In this document: positions 18,903 to 28,756 of the stretch, one piece after another
Position numbering within the stretch: the first letter of the stretch is position 1
Layout: every line of letters begins with the position of its first letter
The notes under the pieces: generated by a model
The model's database searches: none
What the model was told of the DNA's origin: nothing
What the model saw: the letters and a program-made list of their open reading frames with translations, nothing else
Source of the DNA: Neptunomonas concharum
Lineage (GTDB): Bacteria > Pseudomonadota > Gammaproteobacteria > Pseudomonadales > Balneatricaceae
Assembly: GCF_008630635.1 (NCBI RefSeq)
Contig: NZ_CP043869.1
Span: 868,001-932,000 of the forward strand
Direction of reading: 5' to 3'
Length of the DNA: 64,000 bases
Made by a program: the position numbers and the translations under genes

Positions 18903-19997
18903 ATGACCGAGCAAGAACAGGCGCTTAAGGTACTTCGAGACCAAATTGACAGCATTGATCAGCAAATACATCGGCTCCTGAATGAGCGCGCTAAATGTGC
19001 GCAACAGGTAGCCGAAGTCAAACAGAAGTATCAGGGTGAACAAGATGCGGTATTTTATCGCCCTGAACGAGAAGCGCAGGTGCTGCGGCGAGTCATGGAA
19101 CGCAATGAGGGGCCGCTCCCTGATAAAGAGGTAGCCCGTTTATTCCGCGAAATTATGTCGGTCTGTTTAGCGCTAGAAAAACCCATGCGTGTTGCTTTTT
19201 TGGGCCCTGAAGGAACCTTTACTCAGCAAGCAGCGCTGAAACACTTCGGTCACTCAGCCGATAGCGCCCCCATGAACACACTGGATCAGGTGTTTCGTGA
19301 GGTCGAAGCTGGGGCTGCTCATTACGGCGTTGTCCCGATTGAAAACTCGACTGAAGGGATGGCAACCCATACGCTCGACCTATTTAAGCGCTTTAACTTA
19401 CGTATTTGTGGTGAGTTAGAATTGCCTATTCATCACCACTTACTTGTTAAAGATAGTGCAGAGCCTGTCATTAAGCGTATTTATGCGCATCAAGAGTCCT
19501 TTGCCCAGTGTCGTAGTTGGCTTGAAGCGCATTACCCGGATGTAGAACATTGCTTTGTTAATTCTAATGGCGAAGGCGCTAAGAGAGCATCTGAAGACCC
19601 GCAAAGCGCAGCGATAGCTGGCGAGATGGCAGTGGAGCTTTATCAGCTGGATGTATTAGAGCGGAATATTGAAGATCAACCGGATAACAGTACACGCTTT
19701 CTAATTTTGAGTAATCAGGAAGTTGGCCCAAGTGGCGATGATAAAACATCGATTTTGATGTGTGCTCGCGATAAACCCGGCGCTCTTTATAGCTTACTCG
19801 AACCTTTTCATCGACATGGCATTAGTTTGACACGTATAGAGACGCGTCCAGCAGGCCAGGGCGGGTGGAGTTATATGTTTTACATTGACTTTGAGGGCCA
19901 TGCGGACGAGCCTGCTGTTCAAAAGGTATTAGAAGAGTTGGAATCCAGTTCGGTTGAGCTTAAGTTATTGGGGTCATACCCTAAAGCGGTACTATAA
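18903..19997 (+). CDS. pheA: Bifunctional chorismate mutase / prephenate dehydratase (P-protein)
   Basis: The protein makes phenylpyruvate from chorismate. The 364 residues divide into an AroQ-type chorismate mutase (about 5-90, LRDQIDSIDQQIHRLLNERAKCAQQVAEVK), the prephenate dehydratase domain (about 95-270, VAFLGPEGTFTQQAAL; PIENSTEGMATHTLDLF; DNSTRFLIL) and a C-terminal ACT domain (about 280-360). The GALYSLLEPFHRHGISLTRIETRP motif in the ACT domain mediates phenylalanine feedback inhibition. It is followed by tyrA-aroA after 65 bp. No hisC lies between them, unlike in many pseudomonads. Confidence 0.98.
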   Translation: MTEQEQALKVLRDQIDSIDQQIHRLLNERAKCAQQVAEVKQKYQGEQDAVFYRPEREAQVLRRVMERNEGPLPDKEVARLFREIMSVCLALEKPMRVAFLGPEGTFTQQAALKHFGHSADSAPMNTLDQVFREVEAGAAHYGVVPIENSTEGMATHTLDLFKRFNLRICGELELPIHHHLLVKDSAEPVIKRIYAHQESFAQCRSWLEAHYPDVEHCFVNSNGEGAKRASEDPQSAAIAGEMAVELYQLDVLERNIEDQPDNSTRFLILSNQEVGPSGDDKTSILMCARDKPGALYSLLEPFHRHGISLTRIETRPAGQGGWSYMFYIDFEGHADEPAVQKVLEELESSSVELKLLGSYPKAVL

Positions 19998-20039
19998 AAA
20001 TAATAACGAGTACAAATGAAGTCTCTATTCTTTGATTAT

Positions 20040-20055
20040 GGCTCCTGCAGGAGCC
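20040..20055 (+). promoter_or_regulatory. Palindrome overlapping the tyrA-aroA ribosome-binding site
   Basis: GGCTCCTGCAGGAGCC is a perfect 16-base palindrome. Its right arm contains AGGAG (20049-20053), the only good Shine-Dalgarno sequence for the GTG at 20063 (nine-base spacing). As RNA it can fold with a TGCA loop and hide the site. It has no T run, so it is not a typical terminator. Confidence 0.55.
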
Positions 20056-20062
20056 TTACATT

Positions 20063-22282
20063 GTGAGTTTTTCTGTGAATCGTGTTCTAGTGATTGGCCT
20101 TGGGCTAATAGGTGGCTCCCTAGCAAAAGCGCTTAAAAATAAACGGTTTGGCTATATACAGGCCTACGATCGCGATTCGGAAGAGTTGCAACAAGGTGTT
20201 GATTTAGGCGTTATTGATGAGGCGTGCTCCTCTCTGGAGGACGGGGTTAAAACTGCTGATATTATCGTGCTGGCAGTACCTGTCAAAGCGACGGAGGCTG
20301 TCTTAAAAGCGATCCAGCCTCACTTGCGTGAAAATACTATTATTACCGATGTGGGTAGCACTAAAGGCAACGTCATTTCGGCTGCTAAGTCTGTATTTGG
20401 GCAGGTACCGCCGACGTTTATTCCAGGGCACCCTATTGCAGGCTCTGAAAAGAGTGGTGTTGCAGCGGCTGATGAGCAGCTCTTTTATAAGCACAAGGTA
20501 ATTATTACACCTTTAGAAAGTTCTGACCCCATCGCCACGCAAACCGTTGCCAGAATGTGGCAATTCACCGGTGCAGAAGTGTTACAAATGGGAGTGAGCC
20601 GCCACGATGAAGTGTTGGCTGCAACTAGCCATCTTCCCCACATATTAGCCTTTTCATTGGTGGATACGCTGGCAAAAGAGCAGGACAGCACTGAGATATT
20701 CCGTTATGCAGCAGGCGGCTTTCGGGACTTTACGCGTATTGCAGCGTCAGACCCTACCATGTGGCACGATGTTTGTTTAGCTAACAAAGCTGAAATCCTC
20801 AATCAAATCGATAACTTCTCTCAAGGTCTTGCGCAGTTGAGGGAAGCGATTGAAAATGAAAATACACCCGCGATGCTCGGAGTGTTTACGCGCGCTAAAG
20901 CGGCGAGAGAGCACTTTAGTAAAATGCTATCGGGTACTGCCTATTCACAAAAACATCACACAGGTCGCGTAACCTTCCATGTCCGCTCCGGTGGGATAGT
21001 GAATGGGCATATACGCGTGCCCGGTGATAAGTCTATTTCACATCGAGCGGTCATGCTGGGTGCAATAGCGGATGGGGTTACCCATATCAATGGATTTCTC
21101 GAAAGTGAAGATAGCCTGGCAACCGTTCAAGCTTTTCGCGACATGGGTGTTGTCATTGAGGGACCTCATGTTGGGCGGGTGAAAATTTATGGTGTTGGGC
21201 TTCACGGTTTATGCGCGCCACCTGGCCCGCTCTATGTAGGTAATTCCGCAACCAGTATGCGTTTATTATGTGGTCTGTTAGCGGCACAGTCTTTCGATAG
21301 TTGTTTGGTCGGCGATGCGTCACTCTCGAAAAGGCCAATGGATCGGATTGCGATACCTTTGCGCAATATGGGCGCTGAAATTGTAACCTCCGAAGGAGGC
21401 GTGCCGCCCATCAACATCAAAGGAAAGCGTCGTTTGAGCGCTATTAACTACGAGATGCCTCTTGCGAGTGCCCAAGTGAAATCGGGCCTATTACTTGCCG
21501 CTTTATATGCAAAAGGTGAAAGTGTGATTGTGGAACCTGCGGTAACACGGGACCATACAGAAAGAATGATGGCACAGTTTGGTATTACGCTTCAGCAGAC
21601 AGGTAGTCGCATTCAGGTTCAACCGCCACAACGCTTGCTTAACCGGCAGATTGATATTCCCGCAGATATCTCTTCGGCTGCTTTTTTTATTCTGGCAGGT
21701 GTGATCACACCGGATTCTGATATCACCATCGAACGTGTCGGCGTTAACCCTAGCCGAGCAGGTATTCTAGAGATTTTAAGCCTAATGGGGGCTGATATAT
21801 CTCTTGAAAACCCAACTGAACTCTGTGGTGAGCCAGTTGCAGATATTAGGGTGCGGTATGCCCCTCTTCAGGGTATTACTATCCCTGAGCATCTAGTTTC
21901 AATCTCCATGGATGAGTTTCCTGCCATCTTTATTGCTGCAGCCTCCGCTTCAGGTAAAACGAAAATTCATGGTATTGGGGAACTAAGGTACAAAGAAAGT
22001 GATCGTATCGAGGCAATGATGGAAGGCCTGCAACGAATGGGGATCGAGATTTCAGTCGATAACGACAATGTTGAAATCACGGGAGGAAGGTTCTCAGGTG
22101 GTCGCATTCAGAGTTATGAAGATCATAGAATCGCTATGGCATTTGCAATTGCAGGTACGCAAGCTAGTAGTGAAGTAGTGATTGAGGCTTGTAATCAGAT
22201 AGCAACGTCATTTCCCGAGTTTTTGGAAGTTGCTCAGAAAGCAGGATTGCGCATACATAAGGAGGAGACGAATGTCTCATAG
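20063..22282 (+). CDS. tyrA-aroA: Fused prephenate dehydrogenase / 3-phosphoshikimate 1-carboxyvinyltransferase (TyrA-AroA)
   Basis: One 739-residue chain joins two aromatic-pathway enzymes. Residues 1 to about 295 are prephenate dehydrogenase: Rossmann motif [17 protein letters not shown] at 8-24, DVGSTKG near 95, [10 protein letters not shown] near 121 and [11 protein letters not shown]. Residues about 305-735 are EPSP synthase: [12 protein letters not shown], the [14 protein letters not shown] segment, and a C-terminal [11 protein letters not shown] and [17 protein letters not shown] joins shikimate-3-phosphate with PEP; TyrA oxidises prephenate to 4-hydroxyphenylpyruvate. Such fusions are known in Pseudomonas and relatives. 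The start is GTG at 20063; the stop overlaps cmk by 11 bases. Confidence 0.97.
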   Translation: MSFSVNRVLVIGLGLIGGSLAKALKNKRFGYIQAYDRDSEELQQGVDLGVIDEACSSLEDGVKTADIIVLAVPVKATEAVLKAIQPHLRENTIITDVGSTKGNVISAAKSVFGQVPPTFIPGHPIAGSEKSGVAAADEQLFYKHKVIITPLESSDPIATQTVARMWQFTGAEVLQMGVSRHDEVLAATSHLPHILAFSLVDTLAKEQDSTEIFRYAAGGFRDFTRIAASDPTMWHDVCLANKAEILNQIDNFSQGLAQLREAIENENTPAMLGVFTRAKAAREHFSKMLSGTAYSQKHHTGRVTFHVRSGGIVNGHIRVPGDKSISHRAVMLGAIADGVTHINGFLESEDSLATVQAFRDMGVVIEGPHVGRVKIYGVGLHGLCAPPGPLYVGNSATSMRLLCGLLAAQSFDSCLVGDASLSKRPMDRIAIPLRNMGAEIVTSEGGVPPINIKGKRRLSAINYEMPLASAQVKSGLLLAALYAKGESVIVEPAVTRDHTERMMAQFGITLQQTGSRIQVQPPQRLLNRQIDIPADISSAAFFILAGVITPDSDITIERVGVNPSRAGILEILSLMGADISLENPTELCGEPVADIRVRYAPLQGITIPEHLVSISMDEFPAIFIAAASASGKTKIHGIGELRYKESDRIEAMMEGLQRMGIEISVDNDNVEITGGRFSGGRIQSYEDHRIAMAFAIAGTQASSEVVIEACNQIATSFPEFLEVAQKAGLRIHKEETNVS

Positions 22283-22967
22283 CAATAGAAGTGTTTCCGT
22301 TATTACTGTAGATGGACCGAGTGGATCGGGTAAAGGAACTGTCTGCAGGTTATTGGCTGAAGCATTGGGATGGAACCTGCTTGATAGTGGCGCTCTATAT
22401 CGTTTGACAGCATTAGCCGCCAGCCATCACGGTGTTGCGATGGATAATGAAGAAGCGCTGGTGGTTTTGGCTGCACACTTAGATGTACAGTTCAATGTCA
22501 ATGAGGGTGAAGAGGATGTACAAATCATCCTCGAAGGAGAGGAAGTCACTCAGGCGATTCGTTCGGAATCGGTGGGCAATGATGCCTCTGTCGTAGCCGC
22601 ACTAGGGGCAGTACGCAAGGCGCTTTTAGAAAGACAAAGAGCGTTTGCCGAAGTTCCAGGATTGATCGCGGATGGCCGAGATATGGGTACCGTCGTCTTT
22701 CCAGAAGCGGCCCTGAAAGTTTATTTAGATGCTAGTGTCGAAGAGCGTGCGCGTCGAAGATATAACCAGTTGATAAATAAGGGGCTCGATGCTAGCCTTG
22801 AAACTATATTGGCGGACTTGCAAGCTCGCGATGCACGTGATAAGAACAGGAGTGTAGCGCCTCTCAAGCCCGCAGACGATGCTGTCATACTGGATTCAAC
22901 CATTATGACAATTGAAGAAGTGCTGGATGCAATCCTAGAGGAAGCGCGCCACAGGGGATTGCGCTAA
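22272..22967 (+). CDS. cmk: Cytidylate kinase
   Basis: Cmk phosphorylates CMP and dCMP with ATP. The 231-residue protein has the P-loop [12 protein letters not shown] (residues 12-23), [24 protein letters not shown] and RYNQLINKG. The ATG at 22272 follows AAGGAGGAG and is chosen over an upstream in-frame ATG at 22230 lying inside aroA. It is coupled to tyrA-aroA by overlap and precedes rpsA by 34 bp, the conserved cmk-rpsA order. Confidence 0.97.
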   Translation: MSHSNRSVSVITVDGPSGSGKGTVCRLLAEALGWNLLDSGALYRLTALAASHHGVAMDNEEALVVLAAHLDVQFNVNEGEEDVQIILEGEEVTQAIRSESVGNDASVVAALGAVRKALLERQRAFAEVPGLIADGRDMGTVVFPEAALKVYLDASVEERARRRYNQLINKGLDASLETILADLQARDARDKNRSVAPLKPADDAVILDSTIMTIEEVLDAILEEARHRGLR

Positions 22968-23001
22968 TAGAAGCAACACGCGTTGCGAGGATGGTTGGAT
23001 T

Positions 23002-24684
23002 ATGAGCGAAAGTTTTGCTGATCTCTTCGAAGAGAGTCTGCAAGAGTTGAATATGGCACCCGGCTCTATCGTTACAGGGACGGTTGTTGGAATTGAAAAT
23101 GATTTTGTCATTGTCAATGCAGGACTCAAGTCAGAAGGTGTTATTCCGCTGGAACAGTTTAGGGATGACAATGGCGAGTTAACCGTCTCGATTGGAGATG
23201 AGGTCAAAGTATCGCTAGAAAGTGTAGAAGATGGTTACGGCTCTACACAGCTCTCACGAGAAAAAGCGAAACGCGCAGAAGCTTGGATTGTTCTCGAGTC
23301 CGCATTTGAAAACGGTGAAATCATTAAAGGCGAGATCACCGGTAAGGTTCGTGGCGGCTTTACTGTGAATTTAGGAACCGTACAGGCATTTTTGCCTGGT
23401 TCGTTGCTGGATATTCGTCCGCTACGGGATAGCGCTCACCTCGAAGGTAAAGAGCTGGAGTTTAAATTAGTTAAACTTGATCCAAAGCGGAACAACATTG
23501 TTGTTTCTCGTCGAGCAGTACTTGAAGAACTTAACAGTGCTGATCGTGACAAGCTGCTGGAAACACTGGATGAAGGCGTTGTTCTCAAAGGTATCGTGAA
23601 AAATATCACTGACTATGGTGCCTTTATTGATCTTGGTGGCATTGATGGCCTACTGCATATCACTGATATTGCTTGGAAGCGCGTTAAACACCCAAGCGAA
23701 GTGTTGACAGTTGGTGATGAAATTGACGTTAAAGTACTCAAATATGACCGTGAGCGTACGCGTGTATCTTTAGGCATCAAGCAGTTGATGGCTGATCCTT
23801 GGGAGGCGACAGTCGGTAAATTCCAAGTGGGTGACAAAACCACAGCTCGGGTGACTAACCTTACGGAATATGGCTGTTTTGCCCAAATCTCAGAAGGCAT
23901 TGAAGGGCTTGTACACGTTTCTGAAATGGACTGGACGAACAAAAATGTTCATCCGTCTAAAGTCGTCCAGATTGGCCAAGAAATTGAAGTAATGCTCTTG
24001 GATATTGATCTTGAACGCCGTCGCATTTCCCTGGGTATGAAACAGTGCGTACAAAACCCATGGGACGCCTTTGCTGCCAAGCATCACAAAGGTGATAAAT
24101 TAACAGGAAAAATAAAGTCGATTACTGACTTTGGTGTCTTTGTCGGCCTTGAAGGTAACATAGATGGCTTGGTCCATTTATCTGACCTGTCATGGGATCT
24201 TCCTGGCGAGGAGGCTGTAAAAGCCTTTAATAAAGGGGATCAGGTAGAAACGGTTATACTGTCCATTGATGTGGAACGTGAACGTATCGCCTTGAGTATC
24301 AAACAACTGAATAGTGATCCTTTTAGTGAATATGTCTCTGCCAACGGTAAAGGTACTATTGTAAAAGGTGAAGTAACGTCAGTAGACAGTAAACAGGCCG
24401 CTGTTATGCTCGCTGAAGGCGTCGAAGCAACGTTGCGCGTGGCTGATTTTGCACGCGAACGGACGGATGATCTTTCAACGAAATTGAGCGTAGGCGATTC
24501 TGTTGAAGCTGTTATCACACAGGTTGATAGTAAAAATCGCAGTATTTTGTTGTCTATTAAACAGATGGAATTACAACAAGAGAAAGCAGCGCTGCAATCT
24601 GTGAAACAGCAAACCGTTGAAGCTTCAGGTCCGACAACGATTGGTGACCTGATCAAGCAACAGATGAGCAAAAAGGACTCCTGA
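23002..24684 (+). CDS. rpsA: 30S ribosomal protein S1
   Basis: S1 binds mRNA and docks it on the 30S subunit. The 560-residue protein contains six S1 (OB-fold) domains. The repeating signature of the later domains is visible at [60 protein letters not shown] and [30 protein letters not shown]. The first two domains are the degenerate ribosome-binding type. The length is near E. coli S1 (557). It ends with a terminator before ihfB. Confidence 0.99.
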   Translation: MSESFADLFEESLQELNMAPGSIVTGTVVGIENDFVIVNAGLKSEGVIPLEQFRDDNGELTVSIGDEVKVSLESVEDGYGSTQLSREKAKRAEAWIVLESAFENGEIIKGEITGKVRGGFTVNLGTVQAFLPGSLLDIRPLRDSAHLEGKELEFKLVKLDPKRNNIVVSRRAVLEELNSADRDKLLETLDEGVVLKGIVKNITDYGAFIDLGGIDGLLHITDIAWKRVKHPSEVLTVGDEIDVKVLKYDRERTRVSLGIKQLMADPWEATVGKFQVGDKTTARVTNLTEYGCFAQISEGIEGLVHVSEMDWTNKNVHPSKVVQIGQEIEVMLLDIDLERRRISLGMKQCVQNPWDAFAAKHHKGDKLTGKIKSITDFGVFVGLEGNIDGLVHLSDLSWDLPGEEAVKAFNKGDQVETVILSIDVERERIALSIKQLNSDPFSEYVSANGKGTIVKGEVTSVDSKQAAVMLAEGVEATLRVADFARERTDDLSTKLSVGDSVEAVITQVDSKNRSILLSIKQMELQQEKAALQSVKQQTVEASGPTTIGDLIKQQMSKKDS

Positions 24685-24689
24685 TCCGG

Positions 24690-24711
24690 AGGCGCCGATG
24701 GGCGCCTTTTA
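24690..24711 (+). terminator. Rho-independent terminator of rpsA
   Basis: Stem AGGCGCC / GGCGCCT with loop GATG and a TTTT tail, five bases past the rpsA stop. Confidence 0.85.
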
Positions 24712-24761
24712 TTTCCGGTAAAGTCAGGGCACAGAGTGGCTGGAATTGCGGAGAAAGCAAC

Positions 24762-25058
24762 ATGACGAAATCAGAACTAATAGAGCATCTGATCGACCGG
24801 CATCCTGAACTTTCTGTCAAAGATGTCGAACTGGCCGTTAAGGCTATGTTGGATCATATGACCGAAGCCTTATCGAATGGGGATCGTATCGAAATTCGGG
24901 GGTTTGGTAGTTTTTCTCTGCATTATCGTGCGCCAAGAATTGGCCGAAACCCTAAAACGGGAGATTCGGTTACCTTGTCGGCAAAGTATGTGCCCCACTT
25001 CAAGCCGGGTAAAGATTTAAGAGAGCAAGTGAATGAGAGTATCAATAAAGGGTACTGA
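24762..25058 (+). CDS. ihfB: Integration host factor subunit beta
   Basis: The 98-residue HU/IHF-family protein opens [23 protein letters not shown] and has the beta-arm DNA-bending region [43 protein letters not shown] distinguishes IHF-beta from HU and from IHF-alpha. With IhfA it bends DNA at specific sites for transcription, recombination and replication. It lies directly downstream of rpsA, as in E. coli. Confidence 0.98.
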   Translation: MTKSELIEHLIDRHPELSVKDVELAVKAMLDHMTEALSNGDRIEIRGFGSFSLHYRAPRIGRNPKTGDSVTLSAKYVPHFKPGKDLREQVNESINKGY

Positions 25059-25085
25059 TCGATTTAACCCTTTGGAGGCAAAATA

Positions 25086-25391
25086 GTGCGCTGGTTAAAA
25101 ATGTTTATTTTACTGTTGCTATCAGTTGTCATACTGATGGTCGGCATTATGTTTGCGATACATAATACCGATAAAGTGGCGATTGATTTAGTTTTCGTAC
25201 AACTACCTCAGGCTAGTTTATCGTTATGGCTAATTGCTGCATTTGTTATCGGTGGGATATGTGGATTCTTGCTCAGTACAATAGCGGTTGTAGCGCTTAA
25301 AACTCAGCTTATGAGTAGCCGCCGCAAGATTCAAACAACGAGTAAAGAACTTGATCAATTAAGGACAGCCGCGCTGAAAGACGCCGTTTAA
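25086..25391 (+). CDS. lapA: Lipopolysaccharide assembly protein A (LapA/YciS)
   Basis: The 101-residue inner-membrane protein has two membrane segments (residues about 4-24 and 42-65) around NTDKVAIDLVFVQLPQASLSLW, and a short cytoplasmic coiled tail. This is the LapA/DUF1049 pattern. LapA works with LapB in regulated degradation of LpxC, tuning LPS synthesis. The start is GTG at 25086 preceded by GGAGG. One base separates its stop from lapB, so they are tightly coupled. Confidence 0.93.
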   Translation: MRWLKMFILLLLSVVILMVGIMFAIHNTDKVAIDLVFVQLPQASLSLWLIAAFVIGGICGFLLSTIAVVALKTQLMSSRRKIQTTSKELDQLRTAALKDAV

Positions 25392-25392
25392 A

Positions 25393-26574
25393 ATGATCGA
25401 TATATGGGCGATTGTTGCCCTTCTTCTCTCCCTTGCTTTAGGTTGGATTCTAGGGCGGGGGATGGCTAAACCTAAGCGTCATATGTACTCTCAACAATCT
25501 CTGAGTAGGGATTATTTTGTTGGTTTGGATCATCTACTCAATGAGAATACGGATGAGGCAATCGAAAGTTTTATTCGTGCGCTCGAAGTTAACAGCGAAA
25601 CGATTCCTGCCCATTTAGCCCTAGCTAAACTCTTCCGCCGTAAAGGCGATGTGCAACGAGCTATTAACATTCATCAAACGCTTTTGGCTCGTCCCGATCT
25701 ATCTAGACCTGACTCGTTGCGTATTCAGATGGCCCTGGCGATTGACTATGACGCATTAGGCCTGCTGGATAGGGCAGAAAACCTGCTAATTGATATTATT
25801 AAGCAGAACCCCCCTCGAAGCATTCGGAAAAAAACACTCACTTTACTAACGCGCTTGTACGAGAAAGAGGGCGAGTGGCAACAAGCCCTAGACACTGCTG
25901 CGAAATTAGGGTCAGATCATAGCGATGAATTGTGGCATGACTTAGCGCATTACTGTTGTGAACTAGCAGAAAAAAGTTTGCTAAAGCAGGACTATAAAAG
26001 CGCTACAACCTTTCTGAAGCAAAGTCTCGGATTTGATGCTAAATGTGTAAGAAGCTCTTTCTTGCAAGCTAAGATGGCGATGCAGCAACAGCAATGGAAA
26101 AGTGCTGTGAAAGCTTTACGGCAGGTAGAAGAGCAAGACCCGCTTTTTATTTCCGAAACGATTGAAGATCTTCGCCAATGCTACATGGCTTTGCATACGC
26201 CGCAGGAGTATGAACATTACTTAAGACAGTGTTTGGCTAAAGCACCCTCAGCCACCGTCATTCTTGCGCTGGCTGATGCAGTTATGGAAAATCGTGGTGT
26301 ATATGCAGCAGGCGCTTTTATTACAGATGAATTAAAATACCGCCCCTCCATTAAAGGCTTCAATCGCCTTATTGATTTACATATTGAGCACGGTAGTGAA
26401 AGTGCAGTAGATAGCCTGAAAGTGTTACGTAGCCTGACAGGAACACTTGAAATGAGTAAGCCTCGTTACCTCTGTGGGCATTGTGGCTTTTCTGCTAAAT
26501 CGCTGGTGTGGCAGTGCCCATCCTGTAAAAAGTGGGGTTCAAGTCGTCCAATACAGGGGCTTGAAGGGGAATGA
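25393..26574 (+). CDS. lapB: Lipopolysaccharide assembly protein B (LapB/YciM)
   Basis: The 393-residue protein has one N-terminal membrane anchor (residues 3-21) and tetratricopeptide repeats through most of its length, for example [40 protein letters not shown]. The C-terminal rubredoxin-like metal-binding knuckle has two Cys pairs, [24 protein letters not shown]. LapB delivers LpxC to FtsH. All four metal-binding cysteines are present. The lapA-lapB-pyrF order matches E. coli. Confidence 0.97.
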   Translation: MIDIWAIVALLLSLALGWILGRGMAKPKRHMYSQQSLSRDYFVGLDHLLNENTDEAIESFIRALEVNSETIPAHLALAKLFRRKGDVQRAINIHQTLLARPDLSRPDSLRIQMALAIDYDALGLLDRAENLLIDIIKQNPPRSIRKKTLTLLTRLYEKEGEWQQALDTAAKLGSDHSDELWHDLAHYCCELAEKSLLKQDYKSATTFLKQSLGFDAKCVRSSFLQAKMAMQQQQWKSAVKALRQVEEQDPLFISETIEDLRQCYMALHTPQEYEHYLRQCLAKAPSATVILALADAVMENRGVYAAGAFITDELKYRPSIKGFNRLIDLHIEHGSESAVDSLKVLRSLTGTLEMSKPRYLCGHCGFSAKSLVWQCPSCKKWGSSRPIQGLEGE

Positions 26575-26596
26575 ATATAAAGAGAGAGAACAGAAC

Positions 26597-27307
26597 GTGA
26601 TAACTGATAGAAAGCGCATAATCGTCGCACTTGACTACCCGACTACAGAGCAAGCCATCGCGATGGCTCAGCAGTTAGACCCTGCCCGCTGCCGTCTGAA
26701 AGTGGGTAAAGAACTGTTCACACGCGGTGGGCCAGCCATTGTTGAAACGCTTCAAAAAGCGGGCTTTGAGGTTTTTCTTGACCTTAAGTTTCATGATATC
26801 CCAAATACAACCGCCAAAGCGGTACGTGCAGCGGGTGAGTTGGGTGTTTGGATGGTTAATGTGCATGCATCCGGTGGGCGGCGCATGATGGAGATGGCGC
26901 GAAACGAGCTTTCACAGGTACAGAATCATAACACCTTACTGATTGCGGTGACTGTCTTAACCAGCATGGAGAGAGCAGATCTTGCGGAAGTTGGTTTAGA
27001 TATTGAACCATTGGAGCATGTTAAGCGTCTAGCGGCGCTTACAGAGTCGTGCGGATTAGATGGTGTTGTATGCTCCGCACAAGAAGTCTCCCCTTTGCGC
27101 AGTGTTATCTCAGATCGTTTTAGTTTAGTAACGCCAGGGATTCGCCCCGCTGAAAGTGCCGCCGGTGATCAACGCCGAATTATGACACCTGAGCAGGCAT
27201 TAGCTGCAGGTAGCACTTACTTGGTTATTGGGCGACCCATCACTCAAGCTGAGAATCCGCTCAAATCGCTGGAATCGATTGAGCAGAGCATTGCTGCTTT
27301 GGTATAG
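26597..27307 (+). CDS. pyrF: Orotidine 5'-phosphate decarboxylase
   Basis: PyrF makes UMP from OMP. The 236-residue TIM-barrel protein has [10 protein letters not shown] at 7-16 and the catalytic [12 protein letters not shown] (Asp62, Lys64, Asp67). [12 protein letters not shown] binds the phosphate. The frame is open upstream into lapB; the GTG at 26597 is the only start that gives the expected N-terminus. It follows an AGAGAGAGAA purine stretch. It ends the rpsA-to-pyrF run and converges on the AEC permease gene with a 19-bp gap and no visible hairpin. Confidence 0.97.
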   Translation: MITDRKRIIVALDYPTTEQAIAMAQQLDPARCRLKVGKELFTRGGPAIVETLQKAGFEVFLDLKFHDIPNTTAKAVRAAGELGVWMVNVHASGGRRMMEMARNELSQVQNHNTLLIAVTVLTSMERADLAEVGLDIEPLEHVKRLAALTESCGLDGVVCSAQEVSPLRSVISDRFSLVTPGIRPAESAAGDQRRIMTPEQALAAGSTYLVIGRPITQAENPLKSLESIEQSIAALV

Positions 27308-27326
27308 CCTTGTTAAAAACGTGCGC

Positions 27327-28220
27327 TTATAGAACGAAGAAGAGTGTCGCTGGGATAAAAATCAAGCTACCCATATTACCTAGCAAGACAATTGACGCGA
27401 CCTGATGGGGTTCCTGCTGATAGCGTTCTGAGACCATGTAGTTGAGAACCGCAGGAGGCAGAGCCCCAAATAGCACCAAGTAGGTAAAGTGCAGGGGCTC
27501 CAGATTGAGTAAGGGTTGCAGTGCCAAGGCAATTGCCAATCCGCTCAGTGGGCACAAGATAGCCCCCCACAACCCGATTTTCCAGTTACTGAAATCTACA
27601 CTAGTCATACGTACGCCAAGTGCAAATAACATCAGTGGGATAGATATTTGGCCTAGCATCTCAATAAAGGTAGCCACGGCAGGCGGCACGCTTAAGTGAA
27701 AACCTGACCAAACCAATCCGGCAATGGTTGCCAAAATCATAGGCATTTTCAGTACGTTTAATGGGTTCGTTTTATGGTCAAGAATATACAAGCCGACGGT
27801 AAAATGGAGTAAGTTTTCTACCAAAAAGAGAACAACGGCAGCTGGTAGCGCTGCTTCTCCGAAGGCGAGAACGGCGAGTGGTAATCCCAGATTGCCGCTA
27901 TTACTAAACATCATGGGGGGAAGAAAAGTTTTAGGGCTAATCTTTAGAAGCTTGCAGACAGGAAAGAGTAGCAGCCCTGATCCTAGCACAATGATGGCAG
28001 CACCAATCGCTAGCATCTCATATTTTGGAAGATCAAAGGATTTGGCCGATAAAACCGAGAAAATCAGTGCCGGTACAAACACATCAATGTTGATAGCGTT
28101 TGCCGTCGACATATCGGTATGGCGCTTTTTTGCATAAAAATAGCCCACACTGACAATAGCAACCAACGGAAAAACCGTTAGAAAAATGCGTTCCATCAAA
28201 GCCAGTGTGGTGCTTTCCAT
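27327..28220 (-). CDS. AEC-family (auxin efflux carrier-like) permease
   Basis: The 297-residue protein has about ten membrane segments in two repeats. Family signatures are NIDVFVPALIFSVLSAKSF near residue 45 and the repeat-end motif MMFSNSGNLGLPLAVLAFGEAALPAAVVLFLVENLLHF. The AEC family includes bacterial carriers for malate, malonate and other organic acids. It is the last gene of the minus-strand lactate/TRAP operon, 17 bp after the universal-stress-protein gene, so a carboxylate substrate is likely but unproven. Confidence 0.82.
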   Translation of the reverse strand: MESTTLALMERIFLTVFPLVAIVSVGYFYAKKRHTDMSTANAINIDVFVPALIFSVLSAKSFDLPKYEMLAIGAAIIVLGSGLLLFPVCKLLKISPKTFLPPMMFSNSGNLGLPLAVLAFGEAALPAAVVLFLVENLLHFTVGLYILDHKTNPLNVLKMPMILATIAGLVWSGFHLSVPPAVATFIEMLGQISIPLMLFALGVRMTSVDFSNWKIGLWGAILCPLSGLAIALALQPLLNLEPLHFTYLVLFGALPPAVLNYMVSERYQQEPHQVASIVLLGNMGSLIFIPATLFFVL

Positions 28221-28237
28221 ATAATTTGTCGCTTATA

Positions 28238-28726
28238 TTAAGTGAATTGTTTTCCTGTGGGGACAATGACCACCGGTACTTTGGCATGCTTAGCAACCTG
28301 TTGCGTCGTATGGCTATGACGACCAAAGGTATTTTCTGCTCCCATTACGATCATCTGTATATCACGCTTTTTAGCTTCATTGAGAATGGAGTCGGTATGA
28401 TTCCCTTCAATAATGACATACTCAATATCGAGGTCGATGCTACCCGGCAAGCTATTAAGCTCCTCCTCGCAAAACTTTTCAATACGCTGGTGCATCTCTT
28501 GGTGAATCTGTTCGATACCTTCGTCATGCATTTTCTTTACTAAGTCCGTAGGGAGATAGTTTTTTATAAGTGCAGAGCCCATTTCACCAATGGGTTCAAC
28601 AACGTGTAGCATCACAATTTTTGCATTAAGGGCTTTTGCAAGTTTAACGGCATGGCGAAACACAGGACGCGTATGTTTGCCGAGTGATGTGGTGTATAGG
28701 ATTGTATTTATTTCTGGTAGCGCCAT
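28238..28726 (-). CDS. Universal stress protein (UspA family)
   Basis: The 162-residue UspA-like protein has an N-terminal strand TILYTTSLGKHTRPVFRHAVKLAKALNAKIVMLHVVEP and the C-terminal nucleotide-binding region MIVMGAENTFGRHSHTTQQVAKHAKVPVVIVP. The glycines are spaced somewhat differently from the classical ATP-binding GxxGx9G(S/T). In Halomonas the USP TeaD is encoded with a TRAP transporter and modulates uptake. A similar role is possible here given the TRAP genes upstream, but this is inference. Confidence 0.87.
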   Translation of the reverse strand: MALPEINTILYTTSLGKHTRPVFRHAVKLAKALNAKIVMLHVVEPIGEMGSALIKNYLPTDLVKKMHDEGIEQIHQEMHQRIEKFCEEELNSLPGSIDLDIEYVIIEGNHTDSILNEAKKRDIQMIVMGAENTFGRHSHTTQQVAKHAKVPVVIVPTGKQFT

Positions 28727-28756
28727 GGTGTTATCCTCAGAGTCTCGGGTCAGATA

